From: DATJLY01 sp963773665
GTDB taxonomy: Bacteria > Pseudomonadota > Alphaproteobacteria > ATCC43930 > CGMCC-115725
Assembly (NCBI GenBank): GCA_963773665.1
Contig: CAVZBZ010000015.1
Coordinates: forward strand, 1 to 64,000
DNA: 64,000 nt
Reading direction: 5' to 3'
The notes below the pieces were generated by a model, which was given only the letters and a program-made list of their open reading frames with translations, had not been told where the DNA came from and made no database searches. Shown in pieces: positions 23,957 through 33,095 of this stretch (the stretch's first letter is position 1; each line of letters begins with the position of its first letter). Made by a program: the position numbers and the translations under genes.

Positions 23957-25815
23957 TCCCGGCCGGCTTGCGGCCACGAGCCGGTGCGCTTTTCGGGCGG
24001 TATGGCATCGACCAGTTCGCGCGTGTAGGGGTGCTGTGGCGCCGCGAGGACGGATTCGGTCGCGCCGCTCTCGACGATCTCCCCGCGACGCATGACCAAC
24101 ACGCGCGAGCAGAGATACCGGACCACGGCGAGATCGTGCGAAATCATCAGAAGCGCGAGGCCATACTCGCGGCGCAGGCGCAGCAGCAGATTGAGGATCT
24201 GCGCCTGGATCGAAACGTCCAGGCCCGAGACGATCTCGTCGGCGATGAGGAGCCGTGGCCGCGCCCCAAGCGCCCGCGCAATGTTGACACGCTGGCGTTG
24301 GCCTCCGGACATTTGTCGAGGATAGCGGCGGAGAAAGTCGCGCGCGAGACCGACGCGCTCCAACAAAGCGAGCGCGCCTTCGAGCCGCTGTGCGGCCGTC
24401 GCGGGTGGGTGGAGCGCTTGCGTGACCAGGCGCTCGACGCGGCGCCGCGGATTGAGCGCTGCGCGCGGGTCCTGGAAGATGAGCTGGATACTCGCGATGC
24501 GGCGTTTCCACTCGGCCGGATCCTGGCCCAGCGGCTGACCGTCGAGCAGAACGCGGCCTCCGGACGGTGTCTCTAGTCCCATGATGAGGCGCCCGAGCGT
24601 TGACTTGCCGCTGCCGCTCTCGCCGATGACGCCAACAAATTCTCCCGCCATGATCTGGAAGCTGATCCCGGACAACGCCGCCGTTTGGTTGCGTTGCCGA
24701 AACCAGCGGCCGCGCCGTTCGTAGGTCTTCGCCAATGATTCGACCTCGACAAGCGGCGCGGCGGCGACCGGGCCCCAGCCGCCTGAATCTCCGCTGCTGT
24801 CGCTGTCGCCGAGCGGTGCGGCGTCGTCTCGAACGCAGCGCACCGTTCGCGCACCCGGTTCCGGCCGGCGTAGAGGGACAGGCGCGGCGCAGTCGCTGCC
24901 GGCCGACGCGCAGCGCGAAGCGAAGCGGCAGCCTTCGAGGCGGGCGAACTCGTCGATCGTGGGCATCTGGCCGGGCGGCGCGATCAGCGATCGCCGTTCG
25001 CCCGACATTGGCGGCGCGACGCGGCGCAGCGCGCTGGTATAGGGGTGAAGCGGCCGCTCGAGAACCGCCGCGGCGGGTCCCTGCTCCACGATATCTCCGG
25101 CATAAAGGACGGCCACCTCGTCGCACAGCTGTGCCGCAAGCCGCAGATCGTGCGTGATGAAGATGACGGCGGTGCCATGTTCCTGCTGCAGGCGGCGCAG
25201 GAGCATCACGATATGGACCTGCGTCGTCATGTCGAGCGAAGCGGTCGGCTCGTCCGCCACCACCAGTCGCGGATTGCTCGCGAAGGCCAGTGCAATGCAT
25301 ATCCGTTGGCACATCCCGCCCGATAGCTGGAACGGGTATCGCTCGAGCACGTCTTCGGCGAGGCGTACGCTTTTCAGCAGGGATACCGTCGCTCCGCGCC
25401 GGTCGTCGCGCACAACACCGAGCCGCGCAAAATGCTCGTCGAAATGCTGCCAGATCCTGAGGACGGGATCGAGGGCGCCGGCCGGATCCTGCGGAATGAA
25501 GGCGATTTGCCGGCCAAGCAGCTCGCGGTGCGCTGCGGCGGGAAGCGCGAGGATGTCGTCGTTCTCGAACAGGAGGCTGCCGCGCTCGACCACGAAGCCG
25601 GGCGGCAGCTGATTGGCGATCACGCGGCTCACCATGCTCTTGCCGGCGCCCGATTCGCCGATGAGGCCAAGCGTGCCGCCGGTGCGGACCGTAAAGGACA
25701 AGTCACGCAGCACGGCGACGCCGCGCCGCGCGACGGTGATGTTCGCCGCCGAGAGCAAGGGCGGGCCCGCCGCCGAGGGGCCGTCCCGGCTCGGGTCCGC
25801 GCCATTCCTGCTCAC
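23932..25815 (-). CDS. peptide-type ABC transporter, two fused ATPase domains
   Basis: A 627-residue cytoplasmic energy-coupling subunit with two complete ATPases in one chain (DppD-DppF/GsiA style). The first has Walker A GESGAGKS, signature LSGGMCQRI and Walker B VVADEPTASLD. The second has GESGSGKS, MSGGQRQRV and LIADEIVSGLD. An oligopeptide-type C-terminal cysteine-rich loop (GCRFASRC) lies between them. The start is the GTG at 25815, sharing GTGA with the upstream permease stop. Last gene of a minus-strand set with two permeases. Confidence 0.93.
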   Translation of the reverse strand: MSRNGADPSRDGPSAAGPPLLSAANITVARRGVAVLRDLSFTVRTGGTLGLIGESGAGKSMVSRVIANQLPPGFVVERGSLLFENDDILALPAAAHRELLGRQIAFIPQDPAGALDPVLRIWQHFDEHFARLGVVRDDRRGATVSLLKSVRLAEDVLERYPFQLSGGMCQRICIALAFASNPRLVVADEPTASLDMTTQVHIVMLLRRLQQEHGTAVIFITHDLRLAAQLCDEVAVLYAGDIVEQGPAAAVLERPLHPYTSALRRVAPPMSGERRSLIAPPGQMPTIDEFARLEGCRFASRCASAGSDCAAPVPLRRPEPGARTVRCVRDDAAPLGDSDSSGDSGGWGPVAAAPLVEVESLAKTYERRGRWFRQRNQTAALSGISFQIMAGEFVGVIGESGSGKSTLGRLIMGLETPSGGRVLLDGQPLGQDPAEWKRRIASIQLIFQDPRAALNPRRRVERLVTQALHPPATAAQRLEGALALLERVGLARDFLRRYPRQMSGGQRQRVNIARALGARPRLLIADEIVSGLDVSIQAQILNLLLRLRREYGLALLMISHDLAVVRYLCSRVLVMRRGEIVESGATESVLAAPQHPYTRELVDAIPPEKRTGSWPQAGRDQVGCDQP

Positions 25816-26678
25816 GGTGCGCTCCCGTCGGCGCGGAGCTGCGGGTCGATCGTGCGCCGTAGCCCGTCGCCGAGCAGGTTCGCGCCAAAGACGACGATCG
25901 CGATGGCGATCACGGGAAACAACAGGCCCAACGGCGCCTCGAAGACACTCGTGAGCCCGTCCGCCACCATCTGCCCCCATGTCGGCGTCTCCGGCGGAAC
26001 CGAGACGCCGACGAACGACAAGATCAATTCCGCGACGACCGCGATGCCGATCTCGGTCGAGAGGAGCGTGAGCGCGGTCGGCGTGACGCCCGGCACGATC
26101 TCGCGCAACACAACGTCGAGATGCGAGGCGCCTGCGATCCGCGCTGCCGCAACATATTCGAATTTCGCCAGGACCATGACCTCGCTGCGGATGACCCGGC
26201 AGAAGCGCGCCCAATCGACGAGGACGATGGCGAGGATCACGTTCTGCACGCCCGGCTGGAGGCCGACGATCAGGATCAGGGCCAGGACCACCGGCGGAAA
26301 GGACATCCAGATGTCAACGCCGCGTGAGACCGCCCAATCGACGCGGCCGCCGCAATAGCCCGCCAGCAAAGCGAGCACGCAGCCCAGCATCGCCGCGCCG
26401 ATCGGCGCAGCCGTTCCGACCACGACCGCGACGCGCGCGCCGAAGATCAAACGTGACAGAACGCAGCGCCCGAGGCTGTCGGTGCCGAGCGGAAATTCGC
26501 CGCTTCCGCTTTGCATCCAGGCGGGAGGCAGCAGCGGATTGAGCAGATCCTGATCGTTCGGATTGTGCGGCGCGAGCAAGGGAGCGAAAAGCGCCGCGGC
26601 AACGATCAGCAGCAAAAGCGCCGTGCCGATGACGACACGGTTATCGCGTGGGAGCCGATGGATCGGCCTTCCGCTCAT
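25812..26678 (-). CDS. peptide-type ABC transporter permease (DppC-like)
   Basis: An inner-membrane permease of 288 residues. A first hydrophobic segment (residues 15-35) is followed by the periplasmic HPLGTDSLGRC-type motif of the DppC subgroup and five more membrane segments. The EAA loop is recognisable around EYVAAARIAGASHLDVVLREIVPG. It overlaps both neighbours by 4 bp (ATGA upstream, GTGA downstream) and pairs with the DppB-like gene. Confidence 0.92.
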   Translation of the reverse strand: MSGRPIHRLPRDNRVVIGTALLLLIVAAALFAPLLAPHNPNDQDLLNPLLPPAWMQSGSGEFPLGTDSLGRCVLSRLIFGARVAVVVGTAAPIGAAMLGCVLALLAGYCGGRVDWAVSRGVDIWMSFPPVVLALILIVGLQPGVQNVILAIVLVDWARFCRVIRSEVMVLAKFEYVAAARIAGASHLDVVLREIVPGVTPTALTLLSTEIGIAVVAELILSFVGVSVPPETPTWGQMVADGLTSVFEAPLGLLFPVIAIAIVVFGANLLGDGLRRTIDPQLRADGSAP

Positions 26679-27775
26679 TGGGAGCGCAGCCTGGGATTGA
26701 GCCAGGCGTAACTGAGGTCAACGCCCCTGTTGAGCACGAGCACGATCGCGCAATAGGTGAGCGCGACGCCCTGCATCACCGGCAGGTCGTGCGTCCGGAT
26801 GGCGTTGATCATCAAATTGCCGAGTCCTGGAAGGCCGTAGATCGCTTCGATCAGCAGGGTGCCGCCGAACAGATGCCCAGCCTGCACGCCGATCAGGCTG
26901 ATCGTCGGCAGCGCCGCATTCCTGAGCGCGTGCCGTACCAGAATCCGCGCCTCGCCGACGCCGCGCATCCGCGCTGCGGAGATGTATTCCTCCGCGTAGA
27001 CGCCGATGAGGCTCGATCGCAAGATCCGCGTGACGAGCGGCGTCATTCCCATCGACAGCGCGACCGCCGGCAGCGCCAAATGCGCAAGCCGGCTGCAGAA
27101 CGCCGCCAAATTCCCCTGGATCAGCGAGTCGACGAGCATGAAGCCCGTAAGCCTTGGCAGGGTGAACTGCGGATCGATGGGACCGATGAATGGCAGCAGC
27201 TTCAGCCCGATGCCGAACAGCAGAATGAACAGGATTGCCCACAGGAAGTTGGGGATCGCGATGACGAGATTGCTGAACCCGTCGATCAGCCGTTCGATCC
27301 GGCCGCCGCGCCAGTGAAAGGCGGCAAGCCCCAGCGCGACCCCAAGGCCGATGCCGAGCATCATGCCGCACACGGCGAGTTCCAGGGTTGCCGGCAGGGA
27401 CTCGAGGATCAGGTGCGTAACCGGAAGGTTGGACTGCAGCGACCGGCCAAGATCGCCACTGAGCGCGTCCTTCAGCCATAGCGCGAACTGGATTGGGATC
27501 GATCGGTCGAGCCCGAGCGCTTGCCGAAGGGCGTCAGCCTCGACCCGTGTCGCATTCGGGCCGAGCATCAGCGCGACCGGATCGGCCGGAAGGAGGCGGA
27601 GCACAACGAACACCACGACCGAGACAACCAGCATGGTGAGGAGCACGACCGCGATCCGCCAGCTTGCGTAGATCGCGGCGAGCAGCGGCCGCGGATAGCT
27701 TGTCCTGCCATCTCGAACCGATGTCGCCGCCCCGGCGATCGGGCGATCACCTGCCGCGGGATCGAACCGCGTCAT
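26675..27775 (-). CDS. peptide-type ABC transporter permease (DppB-like)
   Basis: A 366-residue permease. The N-terminal 30 residues are an extra cytoplasmic extension; the first membrane helix follows (IAVVLLTMLVVSVVVFVVLRLLP) with DPVALMLGPNA, typical of DppB. The EAA loop is EYISAARMRGVGEARILVRHALRNA. The ATG at 27775 is chosen because the frame ahead of it is arginine-rich and non-coding in appearance. First of three coupled transporter genes; a GMC oxidoreductase gene lies 175 bp upstream. Confidence 0.92.
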   Translation of the reverse strand: MTRFDPAAGDRPIAGAATSVRDGRTSYPRPLLAAIYASWRIAVVLLTMLVVSVVVFVVLRLLPADPVALMLGPNATRVEADALRQALGLDRSIPIQFALWLKDALSGDLGRSLQSNLPVTHLILESLPATLELAVCGMMLGIGLGVALGLAAFHWRGGRIERLIDGFSNLVIAIPNFLWAILFILLFGIGLKLLPFIGPIDPQFTLPRLTGFMLVDSLIQGNLAAFCSRLAHLALPAVALSMGMTPLVTRILRSSLIGVYAEEYISAARMRGVGEARILVRHALRNAALPTISLIGVQAGHLFGGTLLIEAIYGLPGLGNLMINAIRTHDLPVMQGVALTYCAIVLVLNRGVDLSYAWLNPRLRSQ

Positions 27776-27950
27776 GCCGGGGTCCTGGCGAGGTTCGGAG
27801 CAATGTTCGGCAGGTTGGCTGTCTGTCGCACTGCAAGCCCGGGTGCGTGGCGTCGCCCCGATGAAAAAGCGGGGTGTGGGGGGATAGCCCAATCGAGCCG
27901 ACGCGGCAAACGGCACCTGTGGCGAGGCTGTGAGCTGGAAGGCTTCGGTC

Positions 27951-29597
27951 TCAATGCACCCGTTGCGAAGCGACGCCCGCTCCGCGCCCGACATTCGGCC
28001 GGCCGCGAATGAGGTCGGCGGCCTTCTCCGCGAGCATCAGCACGCAGGCATTGATGTTGCCGCTGACGAGGTCCGGCATCGCCGAGGCATCGACGACGCG
28101 CAGGCGATCGACGCCCTTGACGCGCAGATCGGCGTCGAGCGGCGCCTCGTCGCCCGTGCCCATGGCGCAGGTGCAGGAGGGATGGTGCGCCGAGCGCGCC
28201 GTGCGCCTGATCCAGCCGTCGAGCTCGGCGTCGGACGCAAGCGCTTCGCCCGGCGCCTTCTCATCGGCGCGATAGGGCGTAAGGGGCGCGCGGCCCAGCA
28301 CGTCGCGGGCGATGCGGATGCCGGCGCGGAGCGAGCGCAGGTCGTTGTCGCGCGAGAGGAAGTTATGGACGATCCGCACCTTGTCGCTTGGGTTCGCCGA
28401 GCGGAGATATAGCCGCCCGCGCGCCTCGGGATGAAGCAGCACCGGGGTGATGCTGAGCGCGTCGGCATAGGGCTCGCGCCAGCCGGGAAACCAGAGGTCG
28501 GCCTCGACCGCCGTGCCGCGCGAGAAGAACTGAATGTCGGGCACGGCGAAATGGGGCTCGGTGCGCAGAAACGCGGTGACGCCGCCCGGGAGGGTCGCGG
28601 CCGGCCCGGTGCCGAAAAGATAGGCCCGCGCCACCGCGAGCGCCGCCCGATCGGCGCGCATCAGCGGCTGGAACGGGCTTGGCTCGCGCCGGCGATAGGC
28701 GACCGTCACTGCGAGATGGTCCTGGAGATTGCCGCCGACCCCCGGCAGATCGACGACGGGCGCGATGCCGGTCTCGCGCAGATGATCGGCCGGACCGATG
28801 CCCGACAGCATCAGAAGCTGCGGCGTGTTGAAGACCCCCGCGGCCAAGATCACCTCGCGCTCCGCGAAGACGCGGTACATGTAGCCGCGCACCGTGTAGG
28901 CGATGCCGAGCGCGCGGCGGCCGTCGAGGATGAGACGGGCCGCCAGCGCGTGCCGGACGAGCGTGACGTTGCCGCGCGCCATCGCCGGGCGCAGGAATGC
29001 CACCGCGGCGCTGCACCGGCGCCCATCGCGGATTGTCGCCTGGACGCGCGCGAATCCGTCCTGGCTCTCGCCATTGTAGTCTTGCGTGAACGGCAGCCCC
29101 GCCTCGCGCGCCGCCGCGAGAACAGCCTCGAAGAACGGATCGGTCGGCTTGAGGTGGACCACCGTGAGCGGCCCGTCGCCGCCGCGCCACTGGTCGGCGC
29201 CGCCCTCCCAGCGCTCGTAGCGGCGGAAATAGGGGAGCACGTCGTCATAGGCCCAGCCGGCGGCGCCGTTCGCGGCCCAGCGGTCGTAGTCGCCGCGGTT
29301 GCCGCGCACATGCGCCATGACATTGATCGAGGACGACCCGCCGACGACCTTGCCACGCATCGATTCGATCGCGCGATTGTCGAGCCCCGGCTCGATCTCA
29401 GTGTCGTAGCCCCAGTCATGGAGGCGCTTCTGGTGCATCTTGCCGACCCCGATCGGCACATGGATGAGCGGATCGCGGTCGGGCCCGCCGGCTTCGATGA
29501 CGAGCACGCGCGCGCCGTCGGCCGAGAGCCGATCGGCGAGGAGACACCCGGCCGACCCGGCGCCGACAATGACGTAGTCATAATTCCCTTCGCTCAT
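27951..29597 (-). CDS. GMC-family FAD oxidoreductase (choline dehydrogenase-like)
   Basis: A flavoprotein alcohol dehydrogenase or oxidase of 548 residues. The FAD-binding motif VIVGAGSAGCLLA occupies residues 9-21, followed by the GMC signature GGSSSINVMAHVRG and the second signature GVFNTPQLLMLSGIGP. The C-terminal catalytic histidine lies in SAHHPSCTCAMG and the last signature is VDASAMPDLVSGNIN. The ATG at 29597 gives the normal N terminus. It lies between a binding protein (upstream) and the permeases, so it likely oxidises the imported compound or a derivative of it. Confidence 0.92.
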   Translation of the reverse strand: MSEGNYDYVIVGAGSAGCLLADRLSADGARVLVIEAGGPDRDPLIHVPIGVGKMHQKRLHDWGYDTEIEPGLDNRAIESMRGKVVGGSSSINVMAHVRGNRGDYDRWAANGAAGWAYDDVLPYFRRYERWEGGADQWRGGDGPLTVVHLKPTDPFFEAVLAAAREAGLPFTQDYNGESQDGFARVQATIRDGRRCSAAVAFLRPAMARGNVTLVRHALAARLILDGRRALGIAYTVRGYMYRVFAEREVILAAGVFNTPQLLMLSGIGPADHLRETGIAPVVDLPGVGGNLQDHLAVTVAYRRREPSPFQPLMRADRAALAVARAYLFGTGPAATLPGGVTAFLRTEPHFAVPDIQFFSRGTAVEADLWFPGWREPYADALSITPVLLHPEARGRLYLRSANPSDKVRIVHNFLSRDNDLRSLRAGIRIARDVLGRAPLTPYRADEKAPGEALASDAELDGWIRRTARSAHHPSCTCAMGTGDEAPLDADLRVKGVDRLRVVDASAMPDLVSGNINACVLMLAEKAADLIRGRPNVGRGAGVASQRVH

Positions 29598-29643
29598 GCC
29601 GCCTTCGCAAGGCGATGCAGGATGAGCCGCAGGCGGCGCATCG

Positions 29644-31248
29644 CTACGCGGACAACCACACATCGGCCCAGGATGTCCCGGGCCATCTCGGATTGTTGTG
29701 GTCGTTCCGCACGCGGCCCGCCACGGCCGAGACGAAGGTTTGCTGAATCGCCATCCAGACTGGGATTTCCGTATTGGCGATCTTCACGAACTCGCCGTAA
29801 AGCGCCTTGCGCTTGGCCGGGTCTAGCTCGTGGATGGCTTCGTCCGTCACCTTGTCGAGCATGTCGGATTTCCAGCCCCACTGGTTGCTCCAGGGCGTCC
29901 CCTTCGGCACGCCCGAATGGTACCAGATCGTGGTGCCGACGCCGGGATCGCCGCGGAAGAGATTGGTGTCGGTCCCCATTTCGAAATCCCAATCCCGGTC
30001 AACATGAGCGAGATATCCGGCGAAGTCGAGGACTTGGTTGTCAACCTTGACGCCGACTTTCTGCAGCGATTGCTGGATGAAGGTCGCAAACATGTGAATG
30101 TCGTCAGAGGTGTTGGGCATGAGGCGGAGCGACATCCGCGTCCCGTCCGGGCCGCGCTTGTACCCGGCCTGATCGAACAGCGTCTCCGCCAATTTGAGGT
30201 CATAGGGATAATCCGGCGCGGCGCCCGGAATGTGGAAGGACGAATTCGTAGGAATGGGGCCGCGCGCGCGCTGACCATACCCCAGCAGGAAGTTTTCCGA
30301 ATAGAATTCGAGGTCGAGCGAGTGGGCGATCGCCTGGCGTACGCGCACATCGCCTAACCCTTTCTCACGAGTATTGAAGCCGAGTGTGTTGAAAATGACA
30401 TAGGCTTCATTGCCCTTGGTACCGACCCGGAATTTCGGGTTCTTCGCGAGGCGCGCGAGATCGGTGCGCGGCATCGAAGAGAAGAAGCTCATTTGGATGT
30501 CGCCCAATTCGAGCGCCGCTGCCACCGCCGAGGCATCGGCGATGACGCGGACAATGACCCGGTCGAGATAGGGCTGACCCGGTATCCAGTAATCGGGATT
30601 CCGCTCGACGATCAGATACTGGTCCGGCTGGTAGTCGACGAATTTGAAGGGGCCCGTGCCGACAGGCTTGAGGTTTGCCGGATTCTTCAAGAGATCCGTG
30701 CCCTCGAACAGATGGCGCGGCACGACATAGCAAAGCTCCGGCGCGGCGCGCAGCAGCAATGGCAATGGCATCGCCTGCGCGTAGCGGAAGACGGCCGTCA
30801 ATGGATCGGGCGTGTCAACCGCCTCGAGATCCTTATGCAGAAGCGTGCCGTAATTCTGATACTTCCGCCACATCTCCAAGGCGCAAAACTGCACATCGGC
30901 GGAGGTGAAAGGCTTGCCGTCATGCCATTTGACATTGGGGCGCAGCTTGAAGGTGATCGCCTTGCCGTCCGCCGAGCTCTGCCAGGAGGTCGCGAGCTTC
31001 GGCACGGGCTCGTCATGCGGCCCAAGATCGACCAGAGGCTCGATCATCTTGCTCGTGAATACATGGATTGCATAAGAAGTGCGCATCGCCGGGTTGAGCG
31101 TGTGCAAATCCGAATAGGTCTGCACTGTGAGGACGCCGCCGCGCCGCGGCTTCTCTTGGGCGCCCGCGATGCGCGGAAGCCCGGCGCCGAGCGCCAGTGC
31201 CGACCCGCCGATAAGGGCTGACCGCCGATCGATGAGAAACGTGTTCAT
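29644..31248 (-). CDS. second peptide-type ABC substrate-binding protein (SBP_bac_5), Tat signal
   Basis: A 534-residue binding protein. The N terminus has a twin-arginine-type signal (DRRSALIGGSALALGAG) with cleavage near AGAQEKP. The family pattern GKAITFKLRPNVKWHDGKPFTSADV and GTGPFKFVDYQPDQY follows. It heads the minus-strand set SBP, GMC oxidoreductase, two permeases, fused ATPase. It is only distantly similar to the binding protein at 22424, so one permease system may accept two ligands. Confidence 0.93.
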   Translation of the reverse strand: MNTFLIDRRSALIGGSALALGAGLPRIAGAQEKPRRGGVLTVQTYSDLHTLNPAMRTSYAIHVFTSKMIEPLVDLGPHDEPVPKLATSWQSSADGKAITFKLRPNVKWHDGKPFTSADVQFCALEMWRKYQNYGTLLHKDLEAVDTPDPLTAVFRYAQAMPLPLLLRAAPELCYVVPRHLFEGTDLLKNPANLKPVGTGPFKFVDYQPDQYLIVERNPDYWIPGQPYLDRVIVRVIADASAVAAALELGDIQMSFFSSMPRTDLARLAKNPKFRVGTKGNEAYVIFNTLGFNTREKGLGDVRVRQAIAHSLDLEFYSENFLLGYGQRARGPIPTNSSFHIPGAAPDYPYDLKLAETLFDQAGYKRGPDGTRMSLRLMPNTSDDIHMFATFIQQSLQKVGVKVDNQVLDFAGYLAHVDRDWDFEMGTDTNLFRGDPGVGTTIWYHSGVPKGTPWSNQWGWKSDMLDKVTDEAIHELDPAKRKALYGEFVKIANTEIPVWMAIQQTFVSAVAGRVRNDHNNPRWPGTSWADVWLSA

Positions 31249-31539
31249 GCCGACCCCTCCATGTTCCCGGCCACCCGTGCGACAGCCGGCTGCTCGCCTC
31301 CGTTGTGCGCGCCGAGACCGCTCCAGAAAATCGCTCTACACCGAGCTAAGCCTAAGGGAACAAAAGAACTAGGACTTGTTTCGATAGGCCCAAATTCTTG
31401 CGCCGCACCTAAGCCGGGACGATGGGGCGGTGCGCGTCCCCATGCCATGTTACAATACGCACCGCGGCAAGATGGCGGCGCCCGCGCGGCCTAGGATCGC
31501 AAAATCCGGCATGACGGCCGGCGAGCGAGGAGAAACCGT

Positions 31540-33051
31540 ATGGATCCCGGCAACGGCCTGTTCATTCTCAAGAACGCACATGTCATCGATCCGGCGCAAG
31601 GCATCGATCGGGTGGCCGATGTCGCGATCAGCGGCGGAAGGATCGCCTCCGTCGGGCCGGCGCCGCTTCCTGCCGACGCGCCCGCGCTGGACCTCACCGG
31701 CCATTACCTTTCGCCCGGCTGGATCGATATTCATGTCCATGCCTATGGGACCTTGGGATTCGGCGATCCGGACAGCATCGGCATTCACCAGGGCGTGACA
31801 AGCTTCGTCGATGCGGGCGGCACCGGCATCGACACGCTCGACGAGTTCATTGCGCTCATCGGAAACCGTCTCGTCACCAGCCTTTATGCCGGTCCGGTGA
31901 TCCGCCCGATCGGCATCGTCGGCCTTTCCTATATCGACGACGAGGCGCGCAGCATCCGCAATATTCCGATCGCCCGCTGGCTCGACTGGGCCGAGGCGAA
32001 TCCCGGGGTGCTGCGGTATGTGAAGGTCGGCGCCTACAGCCCGCAAGGCCGCGCGCCGCTCACCATCACCAAAGGCGTCGCGGAGCTTCTCGGCCTGCCA
32101 CTCTACCTCCACATTGGCGAATATCAGGTCGAAGCGGATCTGCCTTCGACCGTCGCCCATGCCTTTCGCCTGGCCGAGGCGGGCGACATCGTCACCCATA
32201 TCTACCATAACAATCGCGGCAGATTGCTCGACGCGGGCGGCAAAGTCCTGCCCTTCGTCATGGAGGCGGCGCGGCGCGGCGTACTCTTCGATATCGGCTT
32301 CGGAGGCTACAATTTCTCCTGGGATGTCGCAGAGAAGGGCTTTGCCCAGGGCTTGGCGCCGCATTTCATCAGCTCGGATTTACAACAGTTCAATGTCTGC
32401 ACGCCGGTCTATTCGCTCGCCAATGTCATGTCGATCTGCCTGCGCCTGGGTCTCGGGCTCAACGAAGTCGTGGCAAGCGTCACCGCGCGCCCGGCCGCAG
32501 CGCTGTCCCTCGCCGATCGCGCCGGCAGCCTGACTCCGGGATTGCCGGCCGATATCACGGTATTCCGGGTCGAATCCGGCGATTTCGAACTCGAGGACTG
32601 CTACAAGGCGGTGCGCAAAGCCGATCGCCGCTTCGTACCCGTCATGGCATTCAAGAACGGCCGCCGCTTCGACAGCGATCTGATGCGCGCTCAAGACGAG
32701 CGCAATTGGTTCATGCACATCGACGAAGCGAACGCGCCGATGGCGCACCGCCTCTCTTCGCGGCAGCTCGAATTCCTCACGGCGCTCGCCGAGGCGCTGT
32801 CGCGCACCGACTGGATCGTGCTGCCTGCGCGCCAGGTCGATCTCGAGAAGGCGACCGAGCTGCAAGACACCTTCCACGCCGTGCGGCAGATGCAGGGGCT
32901 GCCGCTGCGCGAGGCGCTGACGGCGATTTACGATTGCTTCCTCGAAAACCCGTTCACGATGCAGATCGGGCTTTTTCTGGTCCGGCTCGAGCGGTCGTTC
33001 GCGATCGGACGGCTCAATCAAGTGGCCGGACGGAAATCGATTCCCGCCTGA
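31540..33051 (+). CDS. COG3964-type amidohydrolase/deacetylase, paralogue 2
   Basis: A 503-residue close relative of the enzyme at 20555. Long runs are identical, including NAHVIDPAQGID, HVHAYGTLGF, RPIGIVGL, FDIGFGGYNF and SSDLQQFNV, and the C-terminal extension is also shared (AQDERNWFM to ENPFTMQIGLFLVRLERSFA). Metal-ligand motifs HVH, YVKVGAY, LHIGE and VTHIYHNN are intact. GAGGAGA precedes the ATG. It is transcribed away from the second binding-protein operon and is followed 44 bp later by a 2-oxoglutarate oxygenase. The two copies probably handle related acylated or cyclic amide substrates. Confidence 0.86.
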   Translation: MDPGNGLFILKNAHVIDPAQGIDRVADVAISGGRIASVGPAPLPADAPALDLTGHYLSPGWIDIHVHAYGTLGFGDPDSIGIHQGVTSFVDAGGTGIDTLDEFIALIGNRLVTSLYAGPVIRPIGIVGLSYIDDEARSIRNIPIARWLDWAEANPGVLRYVKVGAYSPQGRAPLTITKGVAELLGLPLYLHIGEYQVEADLPSTVAHAFRLAEAGDIVTHIYHNNRGRLLDAGGKVLPFVMEAARRGVLFDIGFGGYNFSWDVAEKGFAQGLAPHFISSDLQQFNVCTPVYSLANVMSICLRLGLGLNEVVASVTARPAAALSLADRAGSLTPGLPADITVFRVESGDFELEDCYKAVRKADRRFVPVMAFKNGRRFDSDLMRAQDERNWFMHIDEANAPMAHRLSSRQLEFLTALAEALSRTDWIVLPARQVDLEKATELQDTFHAVRQMQGLPLREALTAIYDCFLENPFTMQIGLFLVRLERSFAIGRLNQVAGRKSIPA

Positions 33052-33095
33052 CGCCGATCGAAGAAAGCTCGGCTTTCAGCATGGAAGGGCAGATC

